Source of the DNA: Maioricimonas rarisocia | GTDB taxonomy: Bacteria; Planctomycetota; Planctomycetia; Planctomycetales; Planctomycetaceae | DNA: 64,000 bases | NCBI RefSeq assembly: GCF_007747795.1 | Contig: NZ_CP036275.1 | Span: forward strand, 7,184,001-7,248,000 | Direction of reading: 5' to 3' | In this document: piece by piece, positions 11,354 to 20,373 of the stretch | Numbering within the stretch: position 1 is the first letter of the stretch | Layout of the letters: each line of letters begins with the position of its first letter | Notes under the pieces: generated by a model | The model's input: only the letters and a program-made list of their open reading frames with translations | Told to the model about the DNA's origin: nothing | Databases searched by the model: none | Program-made: the position numbers and the translations under genes

Positions 11354-11776
11354 ATGTCTGCAGTCGTCGAAATCTATGAAGCGCAGAGCTCGCAGGAAGC
11401 GCATCTGGCACGACACGTGCTCCAGGAGGCGGGAATTGAAGCCGTCGTCGTGGGTGAATCGCTCGGCACAACCCATGGGGGCGGTTTCGTCGGTCCGATG
11501 AATCGTGTCGCCATCGCGGTGAAGGTGGCAGACGCGAAACGTGCGAGAGCCGAAATCTCGAAACGAATCCCGCCGCGCGCCACCAGCGGTCCGGAGCAGC
11601 GAGGCCATTTGTGGTGGCGAATTCTGATGGTCACCGCGTCTGCGGTGATCGGCGTGACAGCAATTGCAATTGCAGCGGACGGGCAACTGCCAGTGACAAT
11701 ACTGGGAGGTGGTCTATGGGCGGCTGTGACAGTCGCGGCAGCTCTCGGCCTGTATCGACGACGCACGCGGACGTAG
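11354..11776 (+). CDS. DUF2007-type protein with C-terminal membrane hairpin
   Basis: This 140-residue protein opens with a ferredoxin-like DUF2007 domain (putative signal-transducing protein). It shows the usual EIYEAQSSQEAHLARHVLQEAGI followed by GIEAVVVGESLG and RVAIAVKVADAKRARAEI. Two hydrophobic helices follow, near residues 88-107 and 113-132, and it ends in a basic tail RRRTRT. The small sensor-like domain would therefore face the cytoplasm. It stands alone between repeat-rich intergenic regions. The ligand and role are not known. Confidence 0.75.
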   Translation: MSAVVEIYEAQSSQEAHLARHVLQEAGIEAVVVGESLGTTHGGGFVGPMNRVAIAVKVADAKRARAEISKRIPPRATSGPEQRGHLWWRILMVTASAVIGVTAIAIAADGQLPVTILGGGLWAAVTVAAALGLYRRRTRT

Positions 11777-12173
11777 AACCGAGTGGGTACCGGGTACCCG
11801 CGGTTGCTCGTCAACCGCGGCCGGCGCAGCCGGCAAGAGGCCGATCCATATTGAGCTCACATGCTTGCCTTGCAGGGCAGGCATGCCAACCGCCCGCAGT
11901 CGGCCGGCATTCGTGAGCACTCCAGCGAGGATCGTGCTGGGACCAGTCCCAGCCTACGACTCTCGGCCCTCCACTATGAACTCCTCCGTGTCTCTGTGGT
12001 TCCTTCGTCCGCTCCTTCACGGTCGCGGCTCGTGTTGCTGCGCGTTTCAGGCGACAGCGGCCCTGCCGGGCTTTTGTCCTTCGTGATGCGTTGGTATACC
12101 CTGCGATCGGTCCGGCAGGCGGAGCCCGCTCGACCGGAGAATCGCACACGATGGGACGGGAGGAAGCGGCTGC
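11777..12173. other. Intergenic region with repeat fragments, no gene seen
   Basis: About 400 bp without a convincing gene. It holds fragments of repeat phrases seen elsewhere: CTCCTTCACGGTCGCGGCTCG near 12013 (compare 15241 and 17221) and a CTCCGTGTCTCTGTGGTTCC phrase near 11984 (compare 17508 and 28060). Open frames across it are compositional shadows. Confidence 0.6.
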
Positions 12174-13064
12174 GTGAACCAGGCAGGGCATGAGGACACA
12201 CAACCACACACGCCGCGCGTCGTCAAAGAGACCGGCCCCTGGCCGTTCATCACCCGCAAAGTCTTCGAACTCTCGAACCAGTCTCGCTCCATCTGGACCG
12301 CGCGGGAACACCGCAAGGGGCTGTCGTCCCGCACCGCAGATAACGCGACCCCCACGGCGGCGCGATGGCACTGCCTCTGGATGCCCCGGGAACTCAACTG
12401 GTGGATCGGCACGGTCTTCGCGGTCGGCTCGCTGCTGTTCGTCGTCGGCAGCGCTGTCAGTCTGGTGCCGGCCGCGGCGTCTGACCTCGACGTCACGGCG
12501 CAGCAGATCAATGCGATCTTCTTCGCAGGATCGATTCCGTTCACGGTCGCCGCATATCTGCAGCTGTTTCAAGCCGCCAACGCCGGCACATTTCGGCCGG
12601 ACGGCGTCGCCGATTCCGGAAATTGGATCCTGCTCGGCTGGCGGCCGAAAGAGGCCGGCTGGCTGAGCTGTGCCCTGCAGTTCGCCGGCACGCTGCTGTT
12701 CAACGTCAATACGTATGATGCGATGCATCCTGCGCCGGACTGGCTGCGGCAGGATCTTGCCATCTGGGTGCCGGACTTCGTCGGTTCGATCCTGTTTCTG
12801 GCGTCGGGCTATCTGGCCTTCATCGAAGCCGGTCATACGCACTGGTCGTGGCAGCCGGCCAATCTCGCCTGGTGGGTAACGTTCGTCAATCTGCTCGGCT
12901 GCGTCGGCTTCATGGTGTCGGCCTTGTTCGCGGTGGCGCTGCCGGGGCCGCCCGACGTCACGGCCACGACGATCGCGACGGCTTTCACGCTGCAGGGGGC
13001 CGTCTGCTTTCTGATCGGCGCCTGTCTGCTGCTGCCGGAAGCGTCGGGGGCGGGGAGCACGTAG
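12174..13064 (+). CDS. Multi-pass integral membrane protein, unknown
   Basis: The 296-residue protein has a soluble N-terminus of about 70 residues, then six or so hydrophobic helices. These include WWIGTVFAVGSLLFVVGSAV, INAIFFAGSIPFTVAAYLQLF and GWLSCALQFAGTLLFNV. The last two are around VTFVNLLGCVGFMVSALFAV and GAVCFLIGACLLLP. Tryptophan-rich loops resemble small YrhK-like membrane proteins, but I cannot assign it. The start is a GTG at 12174 and may be too far upstream; the ATG before PRELNWW is an alternative that would remove about 70 residues. No operon partner is seen. Confidence 0.7.
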   Translation: MNQAGHEDTQPHTPRVVKETGPWPFITRKVFELSNQSRSIWTAREHRKGLSSRTADNATPTAARWHCLWMPRELNWWIGTVFAVGSLLFVVGSAVSLVPAAASDLDVTAQQINAIFFAGSIPFTVAAYLQLFQAANAGTFRPDGVADSGNWILLGWRPKEAGWLSCALQFAGTLLFNVNTYDAMHPAPDWLRQDLAIWVPDFVGSILFLASGYLAFIEAGHTHWSWQPANLAWWVTFVNLLGCVGFMVSALFAVALPGPPDVTATTIATAFTLQGAVCFLIGACLLLPEASGAGST

Positions 13065-13158
13065 GTCAGGTTTCGATTCGCACCATAAGAGCTGACATTT
13101 GCCCGTGCCAATCGATGCGGCTGCTTCACTGGAAGCCAATCGGATTGCACTGCGCACT

Positions 13159-13722
13159 TCAGGCGGAGACGCCCCTGCGGACCTCATACCGCAACTCGAC
13201 CATACTCTCGCCCATCTGCTCGACGGACTTCAGGCGTAGTGCCGGGCTGAGCGCTCTGCGGGGAAACAGCGGTTTTCCCTTTCCGAGCGTGACCGAACCG
13301 ACCTGAACGATGATCTCGTCGAGCAGTCCCGCATCGTAGAACTGCCCTGCGAGATCGCCGCCCCCCACGATCCAGATACTCTTTTCGCCCGCAGCCGCCC
13401 GCATCTCCTCATGAATGGGACCGACCTCGCCGTTCGCGAACCGGATGTCGGCTCCCTCGACGGCAGGAAGTTCCCGGGTGGTGAACACCCACGTCGGCTG
13501 TGTGTACGGCCAGGCCGCATCGACCTCGGCAATAAGCTCATCTTCGTGTGTGATGATCCACTCATACGTTGAAGAGCCCATCGCCAGTGCACCGACGTTC
13601 GCGATGAACTCGGGGTAGCTCGACTGATCGAGGTCGCCGAGCGAAAACAACCATTCGAGCGAGTCCTCCTCGGTGGCGATGAACCCGTCGAGGCTGGTCG
13701 CGGTGTAGTACTGGGTCTTCAT
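13159..13722 (-). CDS. Dihydrofolate reductase-family (RibD C-terminal) protein
   Basis: This 187-residue protein has the RibD C-terminal/DHFR fold. It opens YYTATSLDGFIATEEDSLEWL, continues with ALAMGSSTYEWI, and carries the NAD(P)-binding block IWIVGGGDLAGQFYDAGLLDEI. It ends with the ALRLKS…ELRYEVRR strand typical of the YyaP/YwjB branch. Such proteins are predicted NAD(P)H-dependent reductases; the substrate is unknown, and this is not the riboflavin enzyme, which has an extra deaminase domain. An AAGGA lies about 13 nt before the ATG. It stands alone. Confidence 0.88.
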   Translation of the reverse strand: MKTQYYTATSLDGFIATEEDSLEWLFSLGDLDQSSYPEFIANVGALAMGSSTYEWIITHEDELIAEVDAAWPYTQPTWVFTTRELPAVEGADIRFANGEVGPIHEEMRAAAGEKSIWIVGGGDLAGQFYDAGLLDEIIVQVGSVTLGKGKPLFPRRALSPALRLKSVEQMGESMVELRYEVRRGVSA

Positions 13723-13895
13723 TGGTGTGTTTGATTCCTTCGAATCGGCCTGACTGATCAGCCTGCATTACTCCGCTCTGCGGCGAGGACATGGCACCCC
13801 GCAGTGGATTTCATCCTCCGGGGCGTCGCACCGACATGACAACTCCGTGGTGGCCCCTTGCGGTTCATACACCTGTACCTGCTTCCGCACGTCGT

Positions 13896-14765
13896 TCACC
13901 AGTGTCTCTCCAGCCACGCGCGAGCCCGGTCGCGGTACTCGCTGTCCCGGTGCATCCACAGGTCGGTGTGGGGATGGATGACTTTCCGCTCGGGGATGTC
14001 GAAGATCTCGTCGATCGGTGGGCGAAGAAACGTGAAGTCCGCCAGCTCGAGGTGATCATGCAGGAACGCATTGCCTCCACCGCAGACGAGCACCGGCCGG
14101 CCCTTCAGACGCGCGAGTCGCTCGAGTGCCGAGGTGCGATCGCTCTGGGGGTAGTTCCACTCACGCTGACCGTCGAAGTGGTCGTGCGTGATGAAGCCTT
14201 TCCAGAACGACGCGATCTCGTCGTCGGCCAGGCCGATGTAGCTGACGGCGATCGCCCCGCGCGAGAAGCCACAGAGGAACAGCCGCTCGGGGTCGCCGCC
14301 GAACTGATCACAGATGCGGGGGAGAGTCGTCTTGCAGTAGTCGATCGTCGCCTGCCGGTCGCCCCACCAGGTGAGCGCGTTCGCCTTCCCACCTTTCTCG
14401 ATGTACGGCATGGAAACCCAGATGCTGCCGACGCCACCCGTCAGCCCGTAGCCGAGGTTCGCATCCTTCACTTCGCCGGTCGACCCGCTGGTGGGAAACC
14501 GGTTGCCGGTGTACTCGACGATGACCGGGTATGTGCCGCCCGGCTTCCAGTCAACCGGCAGATAAAGGGCGTGGTAGACGTCGGTGCCGGCGTAGTCGGG
14601 GGCGATCTGACGGCCCCGGCGACCGGCGGCAGGAGGCTGATCGGTCATCTCGGGGGTAACGAGATCCGCGGGCTGAGGCTGATCGTCAGCAGGAACGGTG
14701 GCTGCTGAGAGAAGTGCCAGCACGAGAGCGGAGACGGACAGAAGATCGTGGATTGGGTGAGGCAT
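13896..14765 (-). CDS. Secreted alpha/beta hydrolase
   Basis: The protein is about 289 residues with an N-terminal signal peptide (LLSVSALVLALLSAATVPA). The nucleophile elbow is GFSRGA, fitting G-x-S-x-G. HDHFDGQ and the histidine near WMHRDSEYRDRARAWLE may supply the rest of the triad. The N-terminal half has YPVIVEYTGNRFP, as in secreted esterases and peptidase-like hydrolases of planctomycetes. The substrate is unknown. The ATG at 14765 gives a normal signal peptide; a GTG at 14786 is also possible. It faces no obvious operon partner. Confidence 0.8.
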   Translation of the reverse strand: MPHPIHDLLSVSALVLALLSAATVPADDQPQPADLVTPEMTDQPPAAGRRGRQIAPDYAGTDVYHALYLPVDWKPGGTYPVIVEYTGNRFPTSGSTGEVKDANLGYGLTGGVGSIWVSMPYIEKGGKANALTWWGDRQATIDYCKTTLPRICDQFGGDPERLFLCGFSRGAIAVSYIGLADDEIASFWKGFITHDHFDGQREWNYPQSDRTSALERLARLKGRPVLVCGGGNAFLHDHLELADFTFLRPPIDEIFDIPERKVIHPHTDLWMHRDSEYRDRARAWLERHW

Positions 14766-14823
14766 CGAGCGGAGCCCTGTGGGCACGTGGGAGCGGGGGG
14801 GCGTCTCACTGGGCCGAACCGGC

Positions 14824-15201
14824 TCACTTCAGTAAACACCAGTCTCCTGGCTTGGCCCACCAGAGGACAGTGCCGGCCGATTCGGCAAGCGCGATGCGCA
14901 TCTGGATCTGTTTCAAGCAGAGCCAGAGTGCCTGGAGGATATCGTCTCCGTAGGATGGCCGCTCTTCCGGCTCAATTTCTGGAATCGGGAAATAGCACAT
15001 GGCGTGATCCTCTTCTTTGCGACATCGGATCCTGATCGTGTCTGACCTCTCTGTGTCACCCTTGCTGACGTGAACTTCTCGATCCAGTGTGAACTCGTCC
15101 GTCTCGGCGATCCTACTCCTTCGGCGTCGGGTGCCCCTGGCGACTTGCCCGTCAGAGAGAACGTCATTCGACACAGATGCCTGGCTTTCAAAAGCAAGCA
15201 T
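14824..15201 (-). CDS. Possible small protein, DUF6968-like
   Basis: The C-terminal part of this 125-residue frame looks like a real domain. TLDREVHVSKGD is followed by a variable strand region, then DDILQALWLCLKQIQMRIA and VLWWAKPGDW. This resembles small planctomycete proteins with a DxxQALxLAL helix (DUF6968-like, from memory). The N-terminal part overlaps an intergenic repeat at 15191-15261, so the true start is uncertain; an in-frame GTG at 15174 is an alternative. Confidence is only moderate. Confidence 0.45.
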   Translation of the reverse strand: MLAFESQASVSNDVLSDGQVARGTRRRRSRIAETDEFTLDREVHVSKGDTERSDTIRIRCRKEEDHAMCYFPIPEIEPEERPSYGDDILQALWLCLKQIQMRIALAESAGTVLWWAKPGDWCLLK

Positions 15202-15261
15202 GTCTCTCCGGAACTCGAGCACCGGGATCACCTGGTTACGCTCCCTCACGGTCGCGGCTCG
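15191..15261. repeat. Dispersed repeat, copy paired with 17171-17241
   Basis: This stretch aligns without gaps to 17171-17241 along 71 bp. Shared blocks include CTC at equivalent sites, CACCGGG, CCTGGTT and CCTCACGG. It carries no gene of its own, although the 5' end of the small frame at 14824 may run into it. Confidence 0.6.
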
Positions 15262-15365
15262 TTTCGGCACGTGCTCCCGGCGCCATGCGGGCGATCGTCC
15301 CTCGCGTAGCTCGCTCCAGCCACAGCCACCCGCTGACTGTCGTTCCACAAGCCGGAAACAGCTTC

Positions 15366-15869
15366 TCACTCTCCTCCGCCCTGGTACGCGCCTGCCGAGT
15401 ACGTCAGCTCATAGCTGTGGGAGTAGATCTCGATGATGTTCCCGAAGGGGTCTTCGCAGTAAACCATGCGGTAAGGCTTATCGCCGGGATAGTATTCGCG
15501 AACGGGCATTCTCTGCTTGCCACCGTTCTCGACGATGCGCTCCGCGAGACCTTCGACATCCGGATCCTGCACGCAGAAGTGAAAGACACCGGTCTTCCAG
15601 TACTCGAAGTTGTCCTCAGGCCTTTGAGCGTTCTCGAACTCGAAGAGTTCGATGCCGACGCGATCGCCCGTGGCCAGGTGAGCAATGCGAAATCGGTTCC
15701 AGCCTTCGCCAAAGACGTCGTTGCACATCACACCAATGGCAGAGTCATCCGACACCACTTCTGTGGGAGGCATGATGACGTACCAGCCCAGGGTTTTCGT
15801 ATAGAAGTCCACCGCCTGGTCGAGGTCCGTCACGGAAATGCCGATGTGAGAGAATGTTCGAGGAAACAC
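15366..15869 (-). CDS. VOC (glyoxalase-fold) family protein
   Basis: This 167-residue protein has the vicinal oxygen chelate fold. The first beta-alpha-beta unit is SHIGISVTDLDQAVDFYTKTLG, and the second contains VFHFCVQDPDVEGLAERI. It ends with YCEDPFGNIIEIYSHSYE, where the last Glu is a metal ligand. Histidines in both halves complete the metal site. Enzymes of this fold act as lyases, dioxygenases or isomerases; the substrate here is not clear. I place the start at the GTG at 15869, with AAAGGGG just upstream and the domain starting eight residues later. The longer upstream frame has no domain. Confidence 0.85.
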   Translation of the reverse strand: MFPRTFSHIGISVTDLDQAVDFYTKTLGWYVIMPPTEVVSDDSAIGVMCNDVFGEGWNRFRIAHLATGDRVGIELFEFENAQRPEDNFEYWKTGVFHFCVQDPDVEGLAERIVENGGKQRMPVREYYPGDKPYRMVYCEDPFGNIIEIYSHSYELTYSAGAYQGGGE

Positions 15870-16039
15870 GATGCACGCCCCTTTCGCTTGCCACGGAAGA
15901 CGGATGTCATTGCGGGATCGAACCGCCACTGCCGGGGAAGCCGGCCGGGCCTCACCCATACCGCCGCAATGGCGGTAATGACGGACCGGGGGTGTCAGGC
16001 GGAGTTGGGTCAATGTGAATCGCCGAATCTTCTTCCCTG

Positions 16040-16915
16040 TTACAGAGTGACCACGTCGCGACATGTTTGCGAGAGGAAACTTTCAGCGTCCGCCTGCGCC
16101 TCCCCCTTGTCGACCGTGGGGGCCGCGTCGCGATCCGACGAACCTTTCTCTTCGGACTCATCGTCGCCGTCCCCGGCACCTCCGGACGCGTCCGCTTGTC
16201 GTTTGAAGACTTCGGCGGTCCTGGCCCCCCAGCCTTCCCACGGCGGCCGGGCGAAGTGTTTCGATACCCTCATCGGATCGCTGACGGTCACGTCGAGCAC
16301 GGCCGGGCTGGTCGTCCCCTCCCAGAACAGCTTCTCGAGCTCGGCATCGTGGAACTCGATCTTTCCTGCCGCGGCATACTCTTTCAGCAGCGCGTTGCGG
16401 CCATCGATCGCGATGCAGCTGCCGAACGAGCTGAGCGCAATCGGACCTCCGTACTTCTCATGCAGCGCTTTTGCCCGCACCCACTCCATGGCCGTACCTG
16501 TGGACCATCCGATGGCGAGCGCCACCTTTCTGGTGCCCTCGGGAGTGGTGGCGTACTCCTGCAGATGCTGCCGCGCCTCTGCCGCGAAAAGCTTCTGAAT
16601 CTCCTCGCGGGTGGGCTTCACCTTGTTCTGATCGGCCCAGTCCGACATGACGAGATGCGACACCCGGCTGACGAGCGGACGCCACCGGGATTCGGCCTGC
16701 CACCTGGCGAAGTCCTCCGCGGAAAGCCTGGCCCGATTCTGAGCAACTTCCGACGGGCTGATCTTCCTCAGCCAGACCTTCTTGCCGAGGACCGTGGCCG
16801 CGTGGAGACGCGCGGTTCTCGGACTTTCCTGAGCGGTTGCGACGCCCGCCTCCCCGCACAGCATCGCGGCCAGCAGGAATGTGAATCCGACTCGCGTGGC
16901 GAAACGATGGCTCAT
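16040..16915 (-). CDS. Exported hypothetical protein
   Basis: This 291-residue protein has a clear signal peptide (FTFLLAAMLCGEAGVATA, ending near AQE) and no later membrane segment. The middle contains LSAEDFARWQAESRWRPLV and IQKLFAAEARQHLQEYATT. This resembles the helical N-domain seen in some periplasmic chaperone-like proteins, but the match is weak. The C-terminus is acidic and low in complexity (GGAGDGDDESEEKGSSD). GGAGGA lies 8 nt before the ATG, which fixes the start. The function is unknown and it stands alone. Confidence 0.8.
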   Translation of the reverse strand: MSHRFATRVGFTFLLAAMLCGEAGVATAQESPRTARLHAATVLGKKVWLRKISPSEVAQNRARLSAEDFARWQAESRWRPLVSRVSHLVMSDWADQNKVKPTREEIQKLFAAEARQHLQEYATTPEGTRKVALAIGWSTGTAMEWVRAKALHEKYGGPIALSSFGSCIAIDGRNALLKEYAAAGKIEFHDAELEKLFWEGTTSPAVLDVTVSDPMRVSKHFARPPWEGWGARTAEVFKRQADASGGAGDGDDESEEKGSSDRDAAPTVDKGEAQADAESFLSQTCRDVVTL

Positions 16916-17170
16916 GAGTGAGTCCTCCGGCAGCCCGCGTTGGCGTATCCCTGCTGCATGCGAATTCGGCCTGAAGGCGTCTTCGCGTCTCAAACGCTTC
17001 GTGCCTCAACCTGCCAGCAGCACGGCTCGATTCCCTGGCACTTCACGACGGCCCCGGCACATTCGACGGCCTGCCGGTCGTCTCCCCAAGCATGCCAGAA
17101 TCGAACCGCAATGCAATCGCATTCGGGGCCGCCGCCAGTACGAACGTCGTTCGAGCCACGAGGGCATTGA

Positions 17171-17241
17171 AGGATGAACATGCCATCCCGGAGCTCACGC
17201 ACCGGGCTCGCCTGGTTCCGCTTCCTCACGGGCGCAGCTCG
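17171..17241. repeat. Dispersed repeat, copy paired with 15191-15261
   Basis: This is the gapless 71-bp partner of 15191-15261. It includes ACCGGGCTCGCCTGG, a phrase that also occurs in the 97-bp repeats at 60376 and 60549 and inverted near 27790. It links the two repeat groups into one family. Confidence 0.6.
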
Positions 17242-17557
17242 TAATCGCGCCAGCTAACGACTCACATCTCGAGACTCACCCCTCACTCATCCCACGGGTG
17301 GCCCAGACAACCTGCTTGTCTGGGTCGCGCAGCGACAGGAAGACGCGTGCAGCCCCACAAGCCACAATCGTTCCACAATGAATTCTGCCGGCGACTGTTG
17401 TCACAACGTGGCGGCAGGCAGAGCCTGCCCTATCGCCACTCGATGAACAGAGCACACGGCTCACAGAGCCGCGGCACCCGCCTATCGGCTCTCCTCTGCG
17501 AATTCCTCCGTGCCTCTGTGTCTCCTACGAAAACAGACGTCGTCCTGGGGGACAACG

Positions 17558-17605
17558 GTTCCGGGGGCTCCACTCGCTCCGCTCGTTCCGACCCCGGCCA
17601 CCCAT
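17558..17605. repeat. Dispersed repeat (CCGGGGGCTCC type)
   Basis: This is a near copy of 1550-1600, with shared CGCTCGTTCCGACCCCGGCC. It lies between genes, with no coding content. Confidence 0.6.
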
Positions 17606-17783
17606 CTCACGCATGAGCCGCCTCCCCAGCAAGACTCCCGTTTTCATCCTCCGGGGCGACGCACCGTCATGACAACTCCGTGGTGGCTCCTTCGCGCTCA
17701 CGTTCCGGCCTCGCCAGAGATGTTCCTCGGCCTCCCCGAGCCTCGCGTCTCGAGCCTCACGCCTGCACAACCAGCCCGGCTCG

Positions 17784-17813
17784 TTGACTTCTCACGGCAA
17801 CCGACCTTATTCT
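17784..17813 (+). promoter_or_regulatory. Candidate promoter of the sugar ABC operon
   Basis: A TTGACT (-35) at 17784-17789 is followed after 18 bp by TATTCT (-10) at 17808-17813. The expected start of transcription is near 17820, about 45 nt before the ATG at 17865. Matches are good but not perfect. No operator could be identified. Confidence 0.4.
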
Positions 17814-17864
17814 GGCTTCTCCCTATTCTGATTCGACTTGCTGATTCTCAACGAGCCCGATCCC

Positions 17865-18986
17865 ATGATGCGCTATGCGAAATCGGTCTGCCGATGGCCC
17901 CTGGCATGGATGATTCTGGCGCTGCCGCTGATGGTCGGCTGCCCCGGCGAAGTCCCCTCCGGTGGTAACGGTGCTGCCGGCGGTAATGGAGAGACCAAAC
18001 GTATCGTCATCCTCACCAACGGGGACGACCCGTTCTGGGACGCCTGCGAAGCAGGGGCTTTCAAGGCAGAAGAAGAACTCGGGCTGGCGGAGGACGGCCT
18101 GGCCGTCACGTTCGAACGGGCCGATTTCACCGTCAAGGGGCAGGTCGACAAACTCAAGCAGTACGCCCTGCAGAGCGACATCGTCGCCCTCGGGATCTCG
18201 GTCTACAAGCCGGACAGCAAGCAGATCGCCGATGAACTCCGCAAGCTCCGCGAGCGGGGCGTGAAGGTCGTGACGATCGACGGCGACATCGACCGCGAGC
18301 AGTTCCGCGATGCCCGGTTCGCCTACCTGGGAACCGACAACATCGTCGGCGGTCGCGAGCTCGGCCGGGCGACCGCCGCGGTCCTGCCGGAAGGTGGCCA
18401 GTTCGCCTTCTTCGTCGGCAGCACCAGTGCCGCCAACGCCATCGCCCGCATGCAGGGCTTCATCGAAGGGGCCGGGCCCGCATTCGAAGAAGTCACGCGA
18501 CTGGAAGACGGCGGCGACCGTCCGAAGGCCCGCAAGAACGTGCAGGACGCCCTCGACCAGTACCCGGAAATCGACGCCCTCGTCGGCATCTGGGCCTACA
18601 ATACGCCGCAGATCGTCGCGGTCGTCGAAGACCAGAACATCCGCGACAAGACGAAGGTTTCCTGCTTCGACGCCGCCGAGATCAGCATTCGCGAGATGAA
18701 GGACGGCAACGTCGACGTCATGGTCGTTCAGAACCCGTACCAGATGGGTCACGTGGGTGTGCGGCTGCTGAAGGCAATGGTTGAGGAGAATCAGGAATTC
18801 ATCGACGAAATGTACCCCGACTACTCGCAGGAGGGAGAAGGGGACATCTACCGGACCGAGCTCCGCGTGGTCGTTCCGGACGAAGGCTCGCCGATCACGC
18901 CGGATCTGTTCGAAGAAGGAACGACCTTCATGAAGCTCAGCGAGTTCGAAGAGTGGCTCGCCGAGCGGAACCTGACCAGTTCGTAA
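17865..18986 (+). CDS. Sugar ABC transporter substrate-binding lipoprotein
   Basis: This 373-residue protein is a periplasmic-binding protein of the ribose/galactose type (Peripla_BP_4). A lipoprotein signal peptide ends LMVGC, with the lipidated Cys at residue 26. A Gly/Asn-rich linker follows, then the domain starting RIVILTNGDDPFWDACEAGA. Blocks such as VVTIDGDIDREQFRDARFAYLGTDN are typical of the family. It should bind a sugar and deliver it to the permease and ATPase encoded next. I start at 17865 because the upstream extension begins with TTG and precedes the signal peptide. The DUF1080 hydrolase in the same operon hints at a modified sugar ligand. Confidence 0.92.
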   Translation: MMRYAKSVCRWPLAWMILALPLMVGCPGEVPSGGNGAAGGNGETKRIVILTNGDDPFWDACEAGAFKAEEELGLAEDGLAVTFERADFTVKGQVDKLKQYALQSDIVALGISVYKPDSKQIADELRKLRERGVKVVTIDGDIDREQFRDARFAYLGTDNIVGGRELGRATAAVLPEGGQFAFFVGSTSAANAIARMQGFIEGAGPAFEEVTRLEDGGDRPKARKNVQDALDQYPEIDALVGIWAYNTPQIVAVVEDQNIRDKTKVSCFDAAEISIREMKDGNVDVMVVQNPYQMGHVGVRLLKAMVEENQEFIDEMYPDYSQEGEGDIYRTELRVVVPDEGSPITPDLFEEGTTFMKLSEFEEWLAERNLTSS

Positions 18987-19067
18987 GCCTGTTGCCGCGC
19001 TCCGGCCGCCGAGGCTGACTGATCTCTGACATTCGAGTTTTGACTGACTGCAGGGTTACCCGTTCCC

Positions 19068-20321
19068 ATGGCGTCCTCCCTCCAGCCCGAACGCTCCTCC
19101 CTCGCGACGTTCATCCGCAAGAACCGAAACGAGCTGGGCCTGGCGGTGGCGACGCTGGTCGTGATCGCGTTCACCTCATTCGTCAGCGATTCCTACCGAA
19201 CCTTCCCCGCCGAGAACGCCAAACTGATCCTTCGGGACACGGCCCTGCTGGGAATCTTCGCGCTGGGAGCAGCGACGGTCATCATCGCCGGGGGAATCGA
19301 CCTCTCCAGCGGTTCGGTGATCGCCTTCAGCGGAACGATCTGCACCGGCATCATCCTGCTGCTGGCCCCCACCGACGGGTCGACGCCGATCACCGACGAT
19401 TTGCCGTTGTGGATCCTCGGTGTGGCGATCCTGGCGACATTATTCGCAGCATTCCTCATCGGCAGCTTCCACACGTGGCTGATCACAGTGATCGAGCTGC
19501 CGCCTTTCGTCGCCACGCTCGCGTCGCTGGTCGGCCTGCGGAGCCTCGCCAAGCTCCTCATTCAGGACATGACCCGCGTCGCGTTCGACATCAACACCGG
19601 TAAGTCGAACATCAGTATCAACGACGACACGTTCCTCTCGCTTGGCAACGAGTGGTGGATCCCCCCCACGATCTTCGTCGTCCTCTCGCTACTGCTCTGG
19701 CTGCTGCTGTCGAAGACCGTCGTCGGCCGGCACCTGTACGCGATGGGTGGCAACGAAGAAGCCGCCCGGCTCAGCGGTATCCGTGTCGAGCGACTCAAGT
19801 GGCTGGCCTACTGCATCGGCACGCTCACGGCTGCCATTGCCGGCATCCTTTACACCAGCTACGTGGGAACGGCCGAGCCGACCCGCGACGGACTGGGCTA
19901 CGAACTGAACGCCATCGCTGCCGCGGTCGTGGGGGGCTGCAGTCTGGCGGGCGGAATCGGCACCGTGCCGGGCGTGATGCTGGGCGCGCTGTTCCTCCGC
20001 GTGGTGATCGACTCGGTCGCCAAGACGTTCAAGTCGCGGCCGGACCTGTTCGAGGGACTGGTCGTTGGGGTGCTCGTTGTGCTGGCGGTGGCGTTCAACG
20101 AACTGCGCGGCAGCCGGGGCCTGAAGAAGCATTTCTTCCCCGGTGCCCTGGGACTGCTGAACCTGCTGATCCTCACGACGCTGGCCGGGACGATCACGTT
20201 CGTCACTTCGACCGAAGACAAGATGCGCAACGGTCTGGTCGCCGCTGGCGCCACCTTCGTACTGCTCGCGATCCGGGCGGTTGCCGAACGCCTCAGCCGT
20301 GAGCGGGCCGCTGCCGGCTGA
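19068..20321 (+). CDS. Sugar ABC transporter permease (RbsC-type)
   Basis: This 417-residue membrane protein belongs to the BPD_transp_2 family, with about ten hydrophobic segments. The family blocks GGIDLSSGSVIAFSGTI and YAMGGNEEAARLSGIRVERLK are present; the latter contains the coupling region that touches the ATPase. ELNAIAAAVVGGCSLAGGIGT is another hallmark. At the C-terminus it has two to three extra hydrophobic helices (GLLNLLILTTLAGTITFV), making it longer than the usual 320-340 residues. It forms the channel for the binding protein encoded upstream. The ATPase gene follows after about 50 bp. Confidence 0.93.
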   Translation: MASSLQPERSSLATFIRKNRNELGLAVATLVVIAFTSFVSDSYRTFPAENAKLILRDTALLGIFALGAATVIIAGGIDLSSGSVIAFSGTICTGIILLLAPTDGSTPITDDLPLWILGVAILATLFAAFLIGSFHTWLITVIELPPFVATLASLVGLRSLAKLLIQDMTRVAFDINTGKSNISINDDTFLSLGNEWWIPPTIFVVLSLLLWLLLSKTVVGRHLYAMGGNEEAARLSGIRVERLKWLAYCIGTLTAAIAGILYTSYVGTAEPTRDGLGYELNAIAAAVVGGCSLAGGIGTVPGVMLGALFLRVVIDSVAKTFKSRPDLFEGLVVGVLVVLAVAFNELRGSRGLKKHFFPGALGLLNLLILTTLAGTITFVTSTEDKMRNGLVAAGATFVLLAIRAVAERLSRERAAAG

Positions 20322-20373
20322 CCCGCTTTGCAATAATCCCTCCGTGCCCGCCCCCGCAGGTGGTCGACCCGCC

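Larger units (their letters stand above)
16916..17864. other. Long intergenic region rich in repeat fragments
   Basis: About 950 bp without a supported gene. Recognisable pieces are the 71-bp repeat at 17171-17241, GGCGGCAGGCAGAGCCTGCC near 17412 (compare 11158), a CCTCCGTGCCTCTGTGTCTC phrase near 17506, and the CCGGGGGCTCC repeat at 17558-17605. A likely promoter for the sugar ABC operon lies at its right end. Short frames here are shadows. Confidence 0.6.

Noticed and set aside
11811-13187. 458-codon minus-strand open frame
   Set aside because: It is antisense to the membrane protein at 12174 and also runs through repeat fragments. The composition is not protein-like.
16990-17229. 79-codon minus-strand frame with cysteines
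   Set aside because: It coincides with a dispersed repeat whose other copies are out of frame, so the translated similarity is not meaningful.
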